Shown: piece by piece, positions 25,596-35,069 of the stretch
Layout: each line of letters begins with the position of its first letter
Position numbering within the stretch: the stretch's first letter is position 1
Assembly: GCF_001274635.1 (NCBI RefSeq)
Contig: NZ_LBGV01000001.1
Coordinates: 1,302,001-1,366,000 of the forward strand
Source of the DNA: Persicobacter sp. CCB-QB2
GTDB taxonomy: Bacteria; Bacteroidota; Bacteroidia; Cytophagales; Cyclobacteriaceae
Direction: 5' to 3'
Length of the DNA: 64,000 bases
Position numbers and translations under genes: made by a program
Notes under the pieces: model-generated
Told to the model about the DNA's origin: nothing
Databases searched by the model: none
Seen by the model: only the letters and a program-made list of their open reading frames with translations

Positions 25596-26165
25596 ATGGG
25601 CAGGAGTTTTAGAGGGTGTTTAAATGCAAAAATTTCTAACGGAAATTTGAAGTTTTTCAGAAGCGATACCCGATTATTTTGAGAGCATAGCAGCGGTATT
25701 GTTGAGAATTTAACCCAAATCGCCTCCTGTAATTCGAATTTGTAGTCGGGGGGACGGTTTTAAATACGCTCCAGAGGGGCTTATATAAGTCTAATCACAG
25801 GTCGATGTAGGCATCCAAGCGAAGTCTTTAATATCAACACAAATGGATGGGGGAGATAATGTTTGATAGCCCAATTTTAAGTAGGCTAGCTTTCTCTTCA
25901 TTTTTCCTGCCTAACAACTCATTGAAAACTATAGCAAAAATAATTTGGCTACAGTGTTAAATTGACTCATATAGAAAGAGTTAATTTAACATAATGAATA
26001 GCGCCTTCCTTTAGTAATTAATATTGTTTTTCTCTTTGATATTACACGCATCAGGATTGACATTAGATTTTTATGTTTTTTGCGAATAGCTCTTAACAGG
26101 AATACAAATATATATCGATACAAATAAATAATAGAGAGTCGCTTTTTAATGAATGGGGTTGATGC
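25596..26165. other. Gene-poor spacer
   Basis: About 570 bp without a supported gene between convergent genes. A GTAGTCGGGGG motif near 25741 has a partial reverse-strand match near 30281. No terminator hairpin was recognised. Confidence 0.5.
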
Positions 26166-27290
26166 TTATTGACCATATTGACCTATCCATTCCAGCACTG
26201 CATTTCTTAAATTTATCATTGCTTGCTTAGGTGCCATTGCCTCGGCTAAAGATTGACCTTCTATACTGATTTCATATGCCCTTATCTTTTTTATTTTCAG
26301 ATCACTGAGGATATCAGCTTCAACTTTTCCTGCAAAGGCAATTATCGGAATTTGATAGGGAAGCGCTCTTTGATAGAGTCCTTTCAAGACTTTTCCTTCC
26401 AGGCTTTGTCGATCCAATTTTCCTTCTCCAGTGAGGATGAGATCTACCTTAGGTAAGAGTTGATCAATATTTTTTGCCTCGCAAATAATATCGAAACCGG
26501 ATTTTAACTTTCCATTTAATAAAGCCCATAGTCCTCCGCTGATGCCACCGCCAGCACCGGCGCCTGCAATTTTTTGAATTTCTTTACCATTATGTCGCGC
26601 TATAACATGGGCAAAGTTTCTTAAGCCCTGATCCAGTTGTTCGACCATTTGAGCATTCGCACCTTTTTGGGGCGCATAAATAAAAGCGGCCCCCTCTGGC
26701 CCAATGAAGGGGTTTTGAACATCACAGGCAATCTGAAAATGACAGTTTTTTAGCTCCGGCAATAAATTTTGCTCACTAACACAGTGGATACGTGAAAGGA
26801 TTTGACCGCCAGTACCTAAAATATTTCCCTGCACGTCAAAGAATTCAAAACCTAAAGCTTGTAGCAAGCCCGTGCCGGCATCATTGGTTGCGCTTCCACC
26901 GATTCCGATAATGAATTTTCGAATTCCCTTTGCAATCGCCTGCCTAATCATAACACCCGTCCCATAAGTACTGCTTAAACAGGGATTGAATTCTTCCTCC
27001 CGAAGTAAGGGAAGCCCGGAAGCACTGGCCATTTCAATAATGGCGGTATCTTCATTCAGAATATACTGCGCGCTGATTGGTCGCCCTAGTGGGTCAGATG
27101 TTTTCACATCCATTATTCTAGAGGAATCCTTTTTTAGGCAGTCTACAAATCCTTCTCCACCATCAGCAAGAGGGAAAGCAAATGATTGAATCCTATTTGA
27201 AAAATCAGCTAAAGCATCCTGAATGATCTGAACTACTTCAGGAGCGGATAAACTACCTTTGAAAGCATCCGGGGCAATTAATATTTTCAT
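26166..27290 (-). CDS. Glycerate kinase (GlxK/GarK type)
   Basis: The 374-aa protein is a typical bacterial glycerate kinase of the garK/glxK family (PF02595). It has PDAFKGSLSA at the start, PLADGGEGFVDCL, the GIGGSATNDAGTGLLQALG phosphate-binding loop, AGAGGGISGG, and LTGEGKLDRQSLEGKV near the C-terminus. It phosphorylates D-glycerate with ATP, usually to 2-phosphoglycerate in this family. It is a single leftward gene. No glyoxylate or tartronate pathway genes are beside it. Confidence 0.93.
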   Translation of the reverse strand: MKILIAPDAFKGSLSAPEVVQIIQDALADFSNRIQSFAFPLADGGEGFVDCLKKDSSRIMDVKTSDPLGRPISAQYILNEDTAIIEMASASGLPLLREEEFNPCLSSTYGTGVMIRQAIAKGIRKFIIGIGGSATNDAGTGLLQALGFEFFDVQGNILGTGGQILSRIHCVSEQNLLPELKNCHFQIACDVQNPFIGPEGAAFIYAPQKGANAQMVEQLDQGLRNFAHVIARHNGKEIQKIAGAGAGGGISGGLWALLNGKLKSGFDIICEAKNIDQLLPKVDLILTGEGKLDRQSLEGKVLKGLYQRALPYQIPIIAFAGKVEADILSDLKIKKIRAYEISIEGQSLAEAMAPKQAMINLRNAVLEWIGQYGQ

Positions 27291-27803
27291 ATTTCAAAAT
27301 ATCAGTTAGGCCAAGGTAATAAAAACGTGGTATTTAATGAATAACGGTTTTTATGTGTTTCAAATAAATGGATTAAAGTAACACGATTTCACCTAAGTTA
27401 TCAACCCCTCAATTTATTGCCTTAACACCAGTAATTTGTATTAAGCTATTAATAGCTGTTGTCTTTGATTTGTAATAGCCCTAATTCAGGCAGGCTTGTA
27501 TTCTTCTTAATCCTCTGCTTCATTGGAACAATCTTGAAATGGAGCATTAATCTTTCATCCTAACGAGTAGGATTAAGACAGATATCTAGCATGAAAAGCA
27601 AAACTACTATCAAACACCATTTTTTGAGGCTAATTATAGTTATGTCGTTATATTTAAAACCTTGTCTTTTTAAGGTGGAAAGGGCATATTGCTATAACCG
27701 ATTTGATGTCAACCTATTATTGCTGCCTTAAAAAAAGATTATCCTCAGCATTTTTTCCATTGAATTGAATGTGTAATTTTGATTAAGGGAAAATAATGAA
27801 TAG
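27291..27803. other. Divergent intergenic region of glycerate kinase and CtlX-like gene
   Basis: About 510 bp with no gene. The best promoter-like site is TAATTTTG at 27774-27781. Confidence 0.5.
27774..27781 (+). promoter_or_regulatory. Candidate Bacteroidota -7 box (TAATTTTG)
   Basis: TAATTTTG matches the TAnnTTTG -7 consensus and lies 22 bp before the start codon of the CtlX-like gene. I found no matching TTG -33 element at the normal spacing, so the call is weak. Confidence 0.35.
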
Positions 27804-28730
27804 ATGAAACAAACAGCCCATACAGTGATGATGGTGCGCCCAGTGCGCTTTGGTTTTAATGTAGAAACTGCGGAAAGCAATGCATTTCAACATTCAGAAA
27901 CCCAATTAACACCTGCGGAAATTCAACAAAAAGCCTTAGCTGAATTTGATGAATTTGTAGAAAAGCTTCAGGCTAACGGTATTGAGGTTATGGTGGTAGA
28001 AGATACCGAACAGCCGCATACGCCTGATTCAATTTTTCCAAATAACTGGATTTCATTTCATGAAGATGGCAAAGTGGTGCTTTACCCAATGCTAGCCAAC
28101 AATAGACGGCAGGAAAGAAGAATGGATGTAATCGGCAGGCTGCAATCGGAATTTGGCTTTAAAGTCAGGGAAGTATTGGATATTACCAACTATGAAAATC
28201 AGGATATTATCCTGGAGGGAACGGGATCCATTATTTTTGATTATCCTCATCAATTGGCTTATGCAACACGCTCCAGTCGTACCGAGGAAAAACTCTTCCG
28301 CCAGTTATGTGATCGCCTGGGATTTAAGCCGGTATTGTGTGATGCAGTGGATAAAGACGGTATGGATATTTACCATACCAATGTGGTAATGGCAATTGGT
28401 GATCAATTTGCGGTAATTTGTACGGATGCTTTAAAGCCGGATGAGGAGAAGAAAGCCTTTATCGCCAGCTTAGAAAATACCGGACATGAAATAGTGGACA
28501 TTTCTTTTGACCAATTGTATGCCTTCGCTGGAAATATGATTCAGGTGGAAAATCAGGAGGGAAAGACTTTCCTTTTAATGTCGCAAACTTCATTTGATTC
28601 CCTGACAGACGTTCAGAAAAATCATTTGGAGCAATACACTTCGCTTTTGCCAATGAATGTTCATACTATTGAACAATTCGGAGGAGGTTCTGTCAGATGT
28701 ATGGTGGCAGGTGTTCATTTGCCTAAGTAA
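27804..28730 (+). CDS. ctlX: Citrulline/arginine amidinohydrolase-related protein (CtlX type)
   Basis: The 308-aa protein belongs to the amidinotransferase (guanidino-modifying) superfamily and closely follows CtlX: MMVRPVRFGFN at the N-terminus, PDSIFPNNWISFHEDG, EGTGSIIFDY (with a conserved Glu), a VFH-like HTNVVMAIG, and the terminal GGGSVRCMVAGVHL with the catalytic Cys. Members hydrolyse citrulline or arginine, or related guanidines. It is cytoplasmic. The TPR lipoprotein gene follows 25 bp behind, so the two may be one operon. Family call is firm; precise substrate is not. Confidence 0.88.
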   Translation: MKQTAHTVMMVRPVRFGFNVETAESNAFQHSETQLTPAEIQQKALAEFDEFVEKLQANGIEVMVVEDTEQPHTPDSIFPNNWISFHEDGKVVLYPMLANNRRQERRMDVIGRLQSEFGFKVREVLDITNYENQDIILEGTGSIIFDYPHQLAYATRSSRTEEKLFRQLCDRLGFKPVLCDAVDKDGMDIYHTNVVMAIGDQFAVICTDALKPDEEKKAFIASLENTGHEIVDISFDQLYAFAGNMIQVENQEGKTFLLMSQTSFDSLTDVQKNHLEQYTSLLPMNVHTIEQFGGGSVRCMVAGVHLPK

Positions 28731-28755
28731 TTTATATTTAACATAATTTAGAGGG

Positions 28756-29805
28756 ATGAAAATTCCCTCTCATTTTTTTATGCAACACCGAAAATTTATC
28801 CTCGCTGGTATATTGTTCCTATCAAGCTGTGGTCTTTTTGACAAAGACCAAAGGCGTGATCAGTTTTTTTTGAAAGGAAAAATTGCCATTGAACAGGCGG
28901 AATGGGAAAAGGCAGAACAATATTTTGGACAAGCCATCGAGATGGATCCAAATTTTGTGGATGCCTATAATAATAGAGGTGTTTGTCGACAGAAATTAGG
29001 TAGAGTGGGAGCTGCCATAGAAGATTTCAATTCCGCATTGGCTTATGATCCAAATTTCACCGGAGCATATTATAATCGAGCCCAGGCTTTTTTAGATTAT
29101 AAAGAATATTATCAATGCTTAAGAGATATTCAGCAGGTCGCGAAGGTATATCCTGATACTTTACCGGTGTTTTTTACGGAAGGATTAGCGAAAATGGCTT
29201 TGTATGAGTACGATGATGCCATCATTGCTTTTGGAAAAGCGATCCAAAAAGATAGCACCAATGAGGAGTTGTGGATTAACCGGGCTTCCAATTATTATTA
29301 TTTAGGAGACTATTCAGCGGCTAAAGCGGATATACAAAAAGCGATGGAACTCGATGAAAAGAATCCTTTTGCCTTTAATGTCCGGGGAATGATTGCCGCA
29401 GCGGAAGGAGATTATCAATCCGCTATTAAAGATTACGGACAAGCATTAATTATCAAAGGGGGATTGCCTTTTGTGCTGAATAATCGCGCTTTTGCGCATT
29501 TACAGATGGATCAATTAGGTGCTGCACAAACAGACATTAATAATAGCATTCAAATAGATCCATATAATCAGTGGGCTTACCGAAATAAAGCGTACTTCTT
29601 CATTAAAAAGAAAAATTATTCCAGAGCCATCGCGCTTTTGGAAAAGGTCTACGAGAAAGACCCCAATATTCCGCTAACCACAAATTTGCTTGCTTATGCT
29701 TATCTTCAGCAAGGTCAGCTTGACAAAGCCTGTGCTTGGCATGATATATATATATCGAAAGAAGAGATTATGGAAGCAGTTTATGAAATTAATACTTGTA
29801 TTTGA
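28756..29805 (+). CDS. TPR-repeat lipoprotein
   Basis: The 349-aa product has a lipoprotein signal (FILAGILFLSSCGL; cysteine at about 26). The mature part consists of about eight tetratricopeptide repeats (34-aa units such as AEQYFGQAIEMDPNFVDAYNNRG and AIEDFNSALAYDPNFTGAYYNRA). Such proteins hold complexes together at the membrane. The first residues (MKIPSHFF) before the MQHRK start may be untranslated; ATG at about 28780 would give a shorter, more typical signal. It follows ctlX by 25 bp. Confidence 0.88.
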   Translation: MKIPSHFFMQHRKFILAGILFLSSCGLFDKDQRRDQFFLKGKIAIEQAEWEKAEQYFGQAIEMDPNFVDAYNNRGVCRQKLGRVGAAIEDFNSALAYDPNFTGAYYNRAQAFLDYKEYYQCLRDIQQVAKVYPDTLPVFFTEGLAKMALYEYDDAIIAFGKAIQKDSTNEELWINRASNYYYLGDYSAAKADIQKAMELDEKNPFAFNVRGMIAAAEGDYQSAIKDYGQALIIKGGLPFVLNNRAFAHLQMDQLGAAQTDINNSIQIDPYNQWAYRNKAYFFIKKKNYSRAIALLEKVYEKDPNIPLTTNLLAYAYLQQGQLDKACAWHDIYISKEEIMEAVYEINTCI

Positions 29806-30349
29806 GAGAGGTTATCTGTAAGTAGCTAACGCTCAATGAATTATAACGTCTTATTTAACATAATACAAGTTATAATTAAAGTTGAAATAAGCTAAAATAA
29901 GCCTACATCAAAAATTCAGTACAGAAATAAAAAATGCTTTTAGCTACTAAGTCAAAAAAATTAAATGGCCAATGGCATCTATACCGTGTAATTCAATGTA
30001 CTCAAATATTTCGCTTAAAAATTCATCGGCGCACCGTAAAAAGCTAACTTATTTGATCAAGGCCAGAAATTACATTCAAACGGAAAATCTTTAGTCGACA
30101 GAAAGGCCCACTCTAAAGCTCTTTTGCTTTCAACAGTACGCAAAATTTAATCACCAAAAACCTGGAGTAGCACGGCAATTATTAGCGATAAAATATACAC
30201 GGCCAAAAACGGAATTAATTATTCTAACAACAGCATAGTTTAGCCCATTTATTTACCTCACCCGCTGAACCGGACCCCCGACTACGGACTGAATTAACCT
30301 AAACGAACTATTGATTTCCTTATGTTGAGATTGTTTCCCCTGATTTTTA

Positions 30350-30405
30350 GAGGAAATAATTCCTCACTTTCCCGCCTTACAGCTAAATATGAATTAGGGC
30401 TGGTT
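30350..30405 (-). repeat. MITE-like repeat, inverted fragment (copy D)
   Basis: Read on the minus strand, this segment matches the left part of the repeat family: a CCCTAATTCATA-like left end, TTTAGCTGTAAGGCGGGAAA, TGAGGAATTATTTCC. Beyond 30350 the similarity ends. Confidence 0.55.
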
Positions 30406-30626
30406 AACAAGCCTAACCCACACCGAAAATTTGAGTATTGCTGAAACGATAACCGATTTACTTTGACACAATAACATCGTTATTATTCAGTAACTTTCAA
30501 AAATAGCATCCATCCAATAATTCCAAATCGCCGACGGATGGTGCGCTTTCAAACACGCTCCTAAGCAAACCAATTTCGTTTGAGTTATTGCTCCTGTCCA
30601 AATTCAATTCCGCTGTTTCACAAATA

Positions 30627-30844
30627 CCCGGATTATTCATGCTATAATCCTCGTTTAGCTGTAAGGCAGAAAAAATGAAGGAATGATTTCCTATTTCGAG
30701 TTTTTTCCAACGAAACAGATGAATGAGAATTAAAGCAAGCTTGCCCAAATTTGGGCTATTATAATTCAAAGAAAATAAGTTTTAAAGGGTTGAAAATAAG
30801 TCACCCACGATTGTTTAATAAATATAGCGGTGAATAATTCGGGT
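30627..30844 (+). repeat. MITE-like interspersed repeat, copy B (best preserved ends)
   Basis: This 218-bp element starts CCCGGATTATTCATG and ends GTGAATAATTCGGGT; the ends are imperfect inverted repeats of about 15 bp, and TA dinucleotides flank both sides. The body matches copy A closely over about 90 bp (TTTAGCTGTAAGGC to TTGCCCAAATTT). No transposase is encoded, so it needs one in trans. Confidence 0.75.
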
Positions 30845-31219
30845 TAAACAGGAAATAGCCCTTACCAGTATATCAAAAATTAGCCATGCCATAATGGCAG
30901 GATCCGCGCTTTGGTTTTGCTAAATTTCTTAGTCTTGGATTTTTTCAAAGATCAAATTTAAATCTTGAATGAAAAGAAATTCATTTTACATTTAAACCCT
31001 TTCCTCTTGTCGATTATATCGCCTCCGCGAATCGGTATCTTTATTCTGAATAGAGAGTTATTTCTCGAAAGATTCCTCTTACTTAATTTGGTTTCAAAAT
31101 GAAACTAAAATAGCGCGCAAAAAAAATGCGGTAGTCGAAATTGACACCGCTCTTTCTAAGGCCCTCCTATTTGTGTAGAGCTGAAATGTAGTTTTGCAAT
31201 AATAGTACCTCCTATTATG

Positions 31220-32212
31220 TTAAATAAGACCTTTACCTACCGCATTTACTAAATCAGATAGTCGCCTATAAATCACTTTATTAAAGACATAGTCATTACC
31301 GATTTTCTCTACTTTTTCTTGAACATTGGGATTAATCCCTACTCCAATTTTCGCTAGGGCTTGTTGGAGCCATTTCTGCTCTAAAGCTGAAAAATTGACG
31401 AGCTGAATAGCTTTATTTAACACCAAAGGTGCCTCAAATCTTCCACTTTCAGCATTGAAAGTCACTTCTTTTTTCTCAAAAAAAGCGGCAAATTCTCCGG
31501 AGAGCACCATCTCCTCCGGCATCCCAAATGCCGGACTTTTCTCCTTATGCAATAAAAGTATTTCATCGCAAAACTGCAGACTCAGGTCAAGCTCATGCGA
31601 GCTAATTAAGATCGTTTTGCCGGTAGCCGCCAACTCCCGAAGAATACTAAAAATCACAATCTTATTGGGCACATCTAAATGTGCTGCGGGTTCATCCAGA
31701 AAAATAATGGGGGTGTCCTGGGCAAGTGCCCGGCCAATTAGAGCCAATTGTTTTTGCCCATCGGATAAATCCGTGATAGGTTGTTGAAGGATGTGACCAA
31801 TGCCCAGCTTCTCCACAATTCGATCCACTATATCAACATCAGCCTGACTATGCCTTCCCCACCAATTGGTATGGGGACTTCGTCCACTAAATATTAATTC
31901 CTCTACCGTCAAAAAAGGCGTGCTTATTTTATCGGTAAGCACTACTGAAATTTCCTTCGCCAATGCCTGATGGGCAATCATAGCCAGGTCTTTACCATTT
32001 AAAAAAACTTGCCCCTTTACAATGGGCTGCATTTTCAACAGGCTTCGCATCAGGGTAGATTTACCCACGCCATTTCCTCCAAGGAGTCCAATCATTTTTC
32101 CGGAATGAATTTCAGCATTTAAGCCGGCCTGCACAATATTCCAATGACCTGAGGTTTTCTGCGGATACCCGACCGTTAGATTATCTATCTTTAACTGCGG
32201 AACTTCACTCAT
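31220..32212 (-). CDS. ABC transporter ATP-binding protein (FecE/BtuD-like)
   Basis: The 330-aa protein is the ATPase of an iron-complex or cobalamin importer. It has Walker A GGNGVGKST, Q-loop region VLTDKISTPFLTVEE, signature LSDGQKQ, Walker B PIIFLDEP and the switch His in ISSHE. A C-terminal extension of about 80 residues (after 250) is not part of the ATPase core and is unrecognised. It overlaps the permease gene by 4 bp (ATGA), and the order substrate-binding protein, permease, ATPase matches a complete FecBCDE-type importer. Confidence 0.93.
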   Translation of the reverse strand: MSEVPQLKIDNLTVGYPQKTSGHWNIVQAGLNAEIHSGKMIGLLGGNGVGKSTLMRSLLKMQPIVKGQVFLNGKDLAMIAHQALAKEISVVLTDKISTPFLTVEELIFSGRSPHTNWWGRHSQADVDIVDRIVEKLGIGHILQQPITDLSDGQKQLALIGRALAQDTPIIFLDEPAAHLDVPNKIVIFSILRELAATGKTILISSHELDLSLQFCDEILLLHKEKSPAFGMPEEMVLSGEFAAFFEKKEVTFNAESGRFEAPLVLNKAIQLVNFSALEQKWLQQALAKIGVGINPNVQEKVEKIGNDYVFNKVIYRRLSDLVNAVGKGLI

Positions 32213-33234
32213 GACCTTCTTTTAATAATCACAAAAATTACGATAGGCGCTCCGACCAATCCCGTTACCGCATTCATGGGCAATACGGCCTGACTATATG
32301 GTAATTTGCTAATCAAATCGCAAATTAACATTAATATCGCTCCTCCTAATACCGAGGCGGGAATTAAAGTCTTATGACTTGCCGTTAAAAAAAATCGCCG
32401 GGCTAAATGCGGAACCGCAATTCCTACAAATCCTATGGGACCCACAAAAGAAACCGTGGCGGCTGTTAAAACACTGGTGATTCCAATAATCGCTATCCGG
32501 ATACGCTTGATAGAAAGCCCCATTGATAAGGCATAATTTTCTCCCAACAATAGAATATTCAATGGCTTGGCCATAAAAAAAGCAGCCAAAACACTCATTC
32601 CTACCAGGGTTCCCATTACCCAAAGTTGGCTACTATTCAAACCGGCTAAACTACCCAGGGACCATAGCAGAAAATCCTGGATCATTTCTGGACTGGAAAA
32701 ATACTGACCAATGGCTACAATGGCGTTGGTTAAGAAGCCAATCATCACCCCGACAATTAACAAACTTACTGCATCTTTAAGCTTACTGGCCAATACTAAA
32801 ATCAATAAAAAAACCATCAATGCTCCCACAAATGCCGCAGCAACCAAAAGCGAACTTTTACCCACATCCACGGTCTGTAGAAATGAGGCGGAAACATTAC
32901 CTCCAATTCCTAAAACGACCATCGCTACACCAAGGCTGGCGCCGGAAGAAATACCCAATACAGATGGACCGGCCAATGGGTTCCCAAAAAGAGATTGCAT
33001 CAGCAAGCCTCCCACGGCTAATGCGGCCCCAACAATTATGGCCGCCAAAGCTCTGGGCATTCTGATTTTGAAAATGATGGCTTGAATAATTTCATCTTCT
33101 CCAGAGCCTATTAAATGGGAAAAGGTTTCTGAAAAACTAATTTTTACAGATCCCATTCCTACATCCAGGAAAAAAAGGAGAATCAGAATGAAAATGAGCA
33201 AAAGCCAACGAACGGATTTGAATTCTCCTCTCAT
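32209..33234 (-). CDS. FecCD-type ABC transporter permease
   Basis: The 341-aa protein has about ten membrane segments and the FecCD/BtuC family motifs: RMPRALAAIIVGAALAVGG near the first third, GNPLAGPSVLGISSGA, and GPIGFVGIAVPHLAR with the ATPase-coupling loop. It transports a siderophore, heme or cobalamin complex across the inner membrane. It starts one base before the substrate-binding gene ends (TAATG overlap) and is followed by the ATPase. Confidence 0.95.
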   Translation of the reverse strand: MRGEFKSVRWLLLIFILILLFFLDVGMGSVKISFSETFSHLIGSGEDEIIQAIIFKIRMPRALAAIIVGAALAVGGLLMQSLFGNPLAGPSVLGISSGASLGVAMVVLGIGGNVSASFLQTVDVGKSSLLVAAAFVGALMVFLLILVLASKLKDAVSLLIVGVMIGFLTNAIVAIGQYFSSPEMIQDFLLWSLGSLAGLNSSQLWVMGTLVGMSVLAAFFMAKPLNILLLGENYALSMGLSIKRIRIAIIGITSVLTAATVSFVGPIGFVGIAVPHLARRFFLTASHKTLIPASVLGGAILMLICDLISKLPYSQAVLPMNAVTGLVGAPIVIFVIIKRRS

Positions 33235-34403
33235 TAATTAATTGGACGATAATACACCAAAGTGGAATCTGAAAAAGCTTCCGGATGAATAATTTTGATC
33301 AAATCCTTCAGCACTAAGTCCGGGTTCAAATAGCCCGTGTACCAGAAGGCATTAACCCCATCAATCTCAAGCCCATTATTATTATAAATTCGATTAAGAC
33401 TATAAGGTGGAAAAAGCGCATACCTTTCATCCAGGTCAACAAGTTCTTCTTTCGTTTTCACCGGCCCCACATTTAACCAAACCTGAGATTGTTGCGCTTT
33501 TTTAAAGACCACTTCAAAATCCACCGGCACTGCCGCAACCACATCATTTTCTTTAAACATAAAATTCCCTCCGGCCGCTTCTATAAACTGGGCAGTAAAA
33601 CTTTTTCCCCCGGCCATATGCCAAACCCCTTTATAGGGTAAGCCACAAATTACATTCACGGAGCGATCCAAGGTATCAGCAAAGGATTTCCAGGAAAAAT
33701 AATTTTCTCGCGTTCGGTCAAAGGCTAAAGTAGCGCGCTCAGGCTTATCCAATAGCAAAGCCATCACTTTCAACCATTCCGTTCTTCCCAAGGGAGTTTC
33801 TTCTTGCCAGGAGGAAATAGGCAACAGGCAAATGCCCTGACTCTTTAATGCCGGGTAGGTTTCATCTTGCCCCATATCATCATAAAGCACCACATCCGGT
33901 TTCATTGCCAGGATCAACTCTTCATTCAGTTTTGAATAAGCCCCCACTTCTTTAATTTCTCCGGATTCAATTTTCGTACGAATCGTCCTGTCAGGGATAT
34001 AATCATGCGCATCAACCCCCTTCAGGGCACTCAGACCTCTTAAGCGGTCCAGCATTCCCACATGGGTATTGGACAGGGCGACTACTTTTCTCACCGGAAC
34101 TTCAATCACTTTGCTGGAATGAACTCCCTTAGGATAGGGCGTTCCCCGCTTGACCAGATAATATTCTGAGACCTCATGCTTATTATTCAAGCGGCTATGA
34201 AGTACTAATTTTTTAAAATTGGAATGTTTACTAATCTCAAAGTTCTTAGCAAATTCTATATTTAAAGAATCCTCAAAAAAAGTATAATCAGTTTGCTGTA
34301 AATCAATGGTTTCAGCGCCTTCATTTTTAGTATTATTCGAAGTACCACAAGCCGCGAAAAAACTCACTAAAATCAAGCAGGAATATAGACGGATATTAAA
34401 CAT
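33234..34403 (-). CDS. ABC transporter substrate-binding lipoprotein (iron-complex/cobalamin type)
   Basis: The 389-aa product has a lipoprotein signal (LVSFFAACGTS, cysteine at about 19). The mature part fits the periplasmic-binding-protein-like II/TroA-type fold of siderophore and cobalamin binders: VVALSNTHVGMLDRL, LKGVDAHD, KPDVVLYDDMG, and GGNFMFKENDVVAAVPVDFE in the second lobe. The ligand cannot be identified from sequence. Since eutBC in this genome needs adenosylcobalamin, a cobalamin role is possible but not shown. It follows the MarR gene by 38 bp. Confidence 0.9.
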   Translation of the reverse strand: MFNIRLYSCLILVSFFAACGTSNNTKNEGAETIDLQQTDYTFFEDSLNIEFAKNFEISKHSNFKKLVLHSRLNNKHEVSEYYLVKRGTPYPKGVHSSKVIEVPVRKVVALSNTHVGMLDRLRGLSALKGVDAHDYIPDRTIRTKIESGEIKEVGAYSKLNEELILAMKPDVVLYDDMGQDETYPALKSQGICLLPISSWQEETPLGRTEWLKVMALLLDKPERATLAFDRTRENYFSWKSFADTLDRSVNVICGLPYKGVWHMAGGKSFTAQFIEAAGGNFMFKENDVVAAVPVDFEVVFKKAQQSQVWLNVGPVKTKEELVDLDERYALFPPYSLNRIYNNNGLEIDGVNAFWYTGYLNPDLVLKDLIKIIHPEAFSDSTLVYYRPIN

Positions 34404-34441
34404 TAATCTCGTATAGTTAAAAATACCAAAGGAACCATATA

Positions 34442-34876
34442 CTAGCTTATGATTGCCTTCAAACTATTATGCCACGAATTTAAGAAGTCAATCCCTTTCA
34501 TGCACAGCTCAGAGGAAATTTCCTTCAAGCTTTTTTTCAACATCTGTTCAATCTCCAGATTCCAAATAGTGCAATTTCGCTTAGCCACCTTGGTAGAATA
34601 AATATTTTTTTCCCGGCTATCCTCATTCCCCGGAATTCTCACGACCATGGCTTCGTCCTCCAGCAGGTCCAGAAGCCGAGAAACCTGCACTTTAGATAAG
34701 CCCAACCTTTGGCCAATATCATGTTGAGAAATACCCTCCTTTTCAACTACTAATTGCAGGATTAAGAATGACTTATAAGACAATTTGATATTTTTTGATT
34801 TAAAAAATTCAAGTATCTGTTGTTCAAAATGATGTGATATAAATAAAAGAGAATGGCTGAAACTAATATTACTCAT
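34442..34876 (-). CDS. MarR-family transcriptional regulator
   Basis: The 144-aa protein has the MarR winged helix-turn-helix: ISQHDIGQRLGLSKVQVSRLLDLLEDEAMV (about residues 50-80) and the wing RIPGNEDSREKNIYST. It is the first gene of the leftward operon with the substrate-binding protein, permease and ATPase, so it probably represses that operon. The ligand is unknown. The 193-bp gap to the divergent FGGY kinase would hold its operator. Confidence 0.9.
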   Translation of the reverse strand: MSNISFSHSLLFISHHFEQQILEFFKSKNIKLSYKSFLILQLVVEKEGISQHDIGQRLGLSKVQVSRLLDLLEDEAMVVRIPGNEDSREKNIYSTKVAKRNCTIWNLEIEQMLKKSLKEISSELCMKGIDFLNSWHNSLKAIIS

Positions 34877-35069
34877 AAATGCAAATTAAGGCGCTTACTA
34901 AAAGATGAGCCAGTAAAGGGCATTATTTTGCAAAGACTATCCCGTATAAAGGCTCATTAAGGGACAAAAAGTTAGGAAAAATTGTCACAAACTAATAATT
35001 TCGTATCTTGAATTGAGCAGTCATTCGTGTGCCTGTTCATTTTTTCTATTCCACCATTGAATAACTCTT

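Larger units (their letters stand above)
29806..31219. other. 1.4-kb gene-free region with interspersed repeats
   Basis: No supported coding region. It holds one complete MITE-like repeat (30627-30844) and an inverted fragment of the same family (30350-30405). A 90-codon open frame on the minus strand (30497-30769) lies mostly in the repeat and is not called. Confidence 0.6.

Noticed and set aside
25735-25765. GTAGTCGGGGG motif shared in reverse with about 30275-30295
   Set aside because: The match is short, and two partial copies are not enough for a repeat family.
30497-30769. 90-codon open frame on the minus strand
   Set aside because: It lies mainly in the MITE-like repeat and has no family features.
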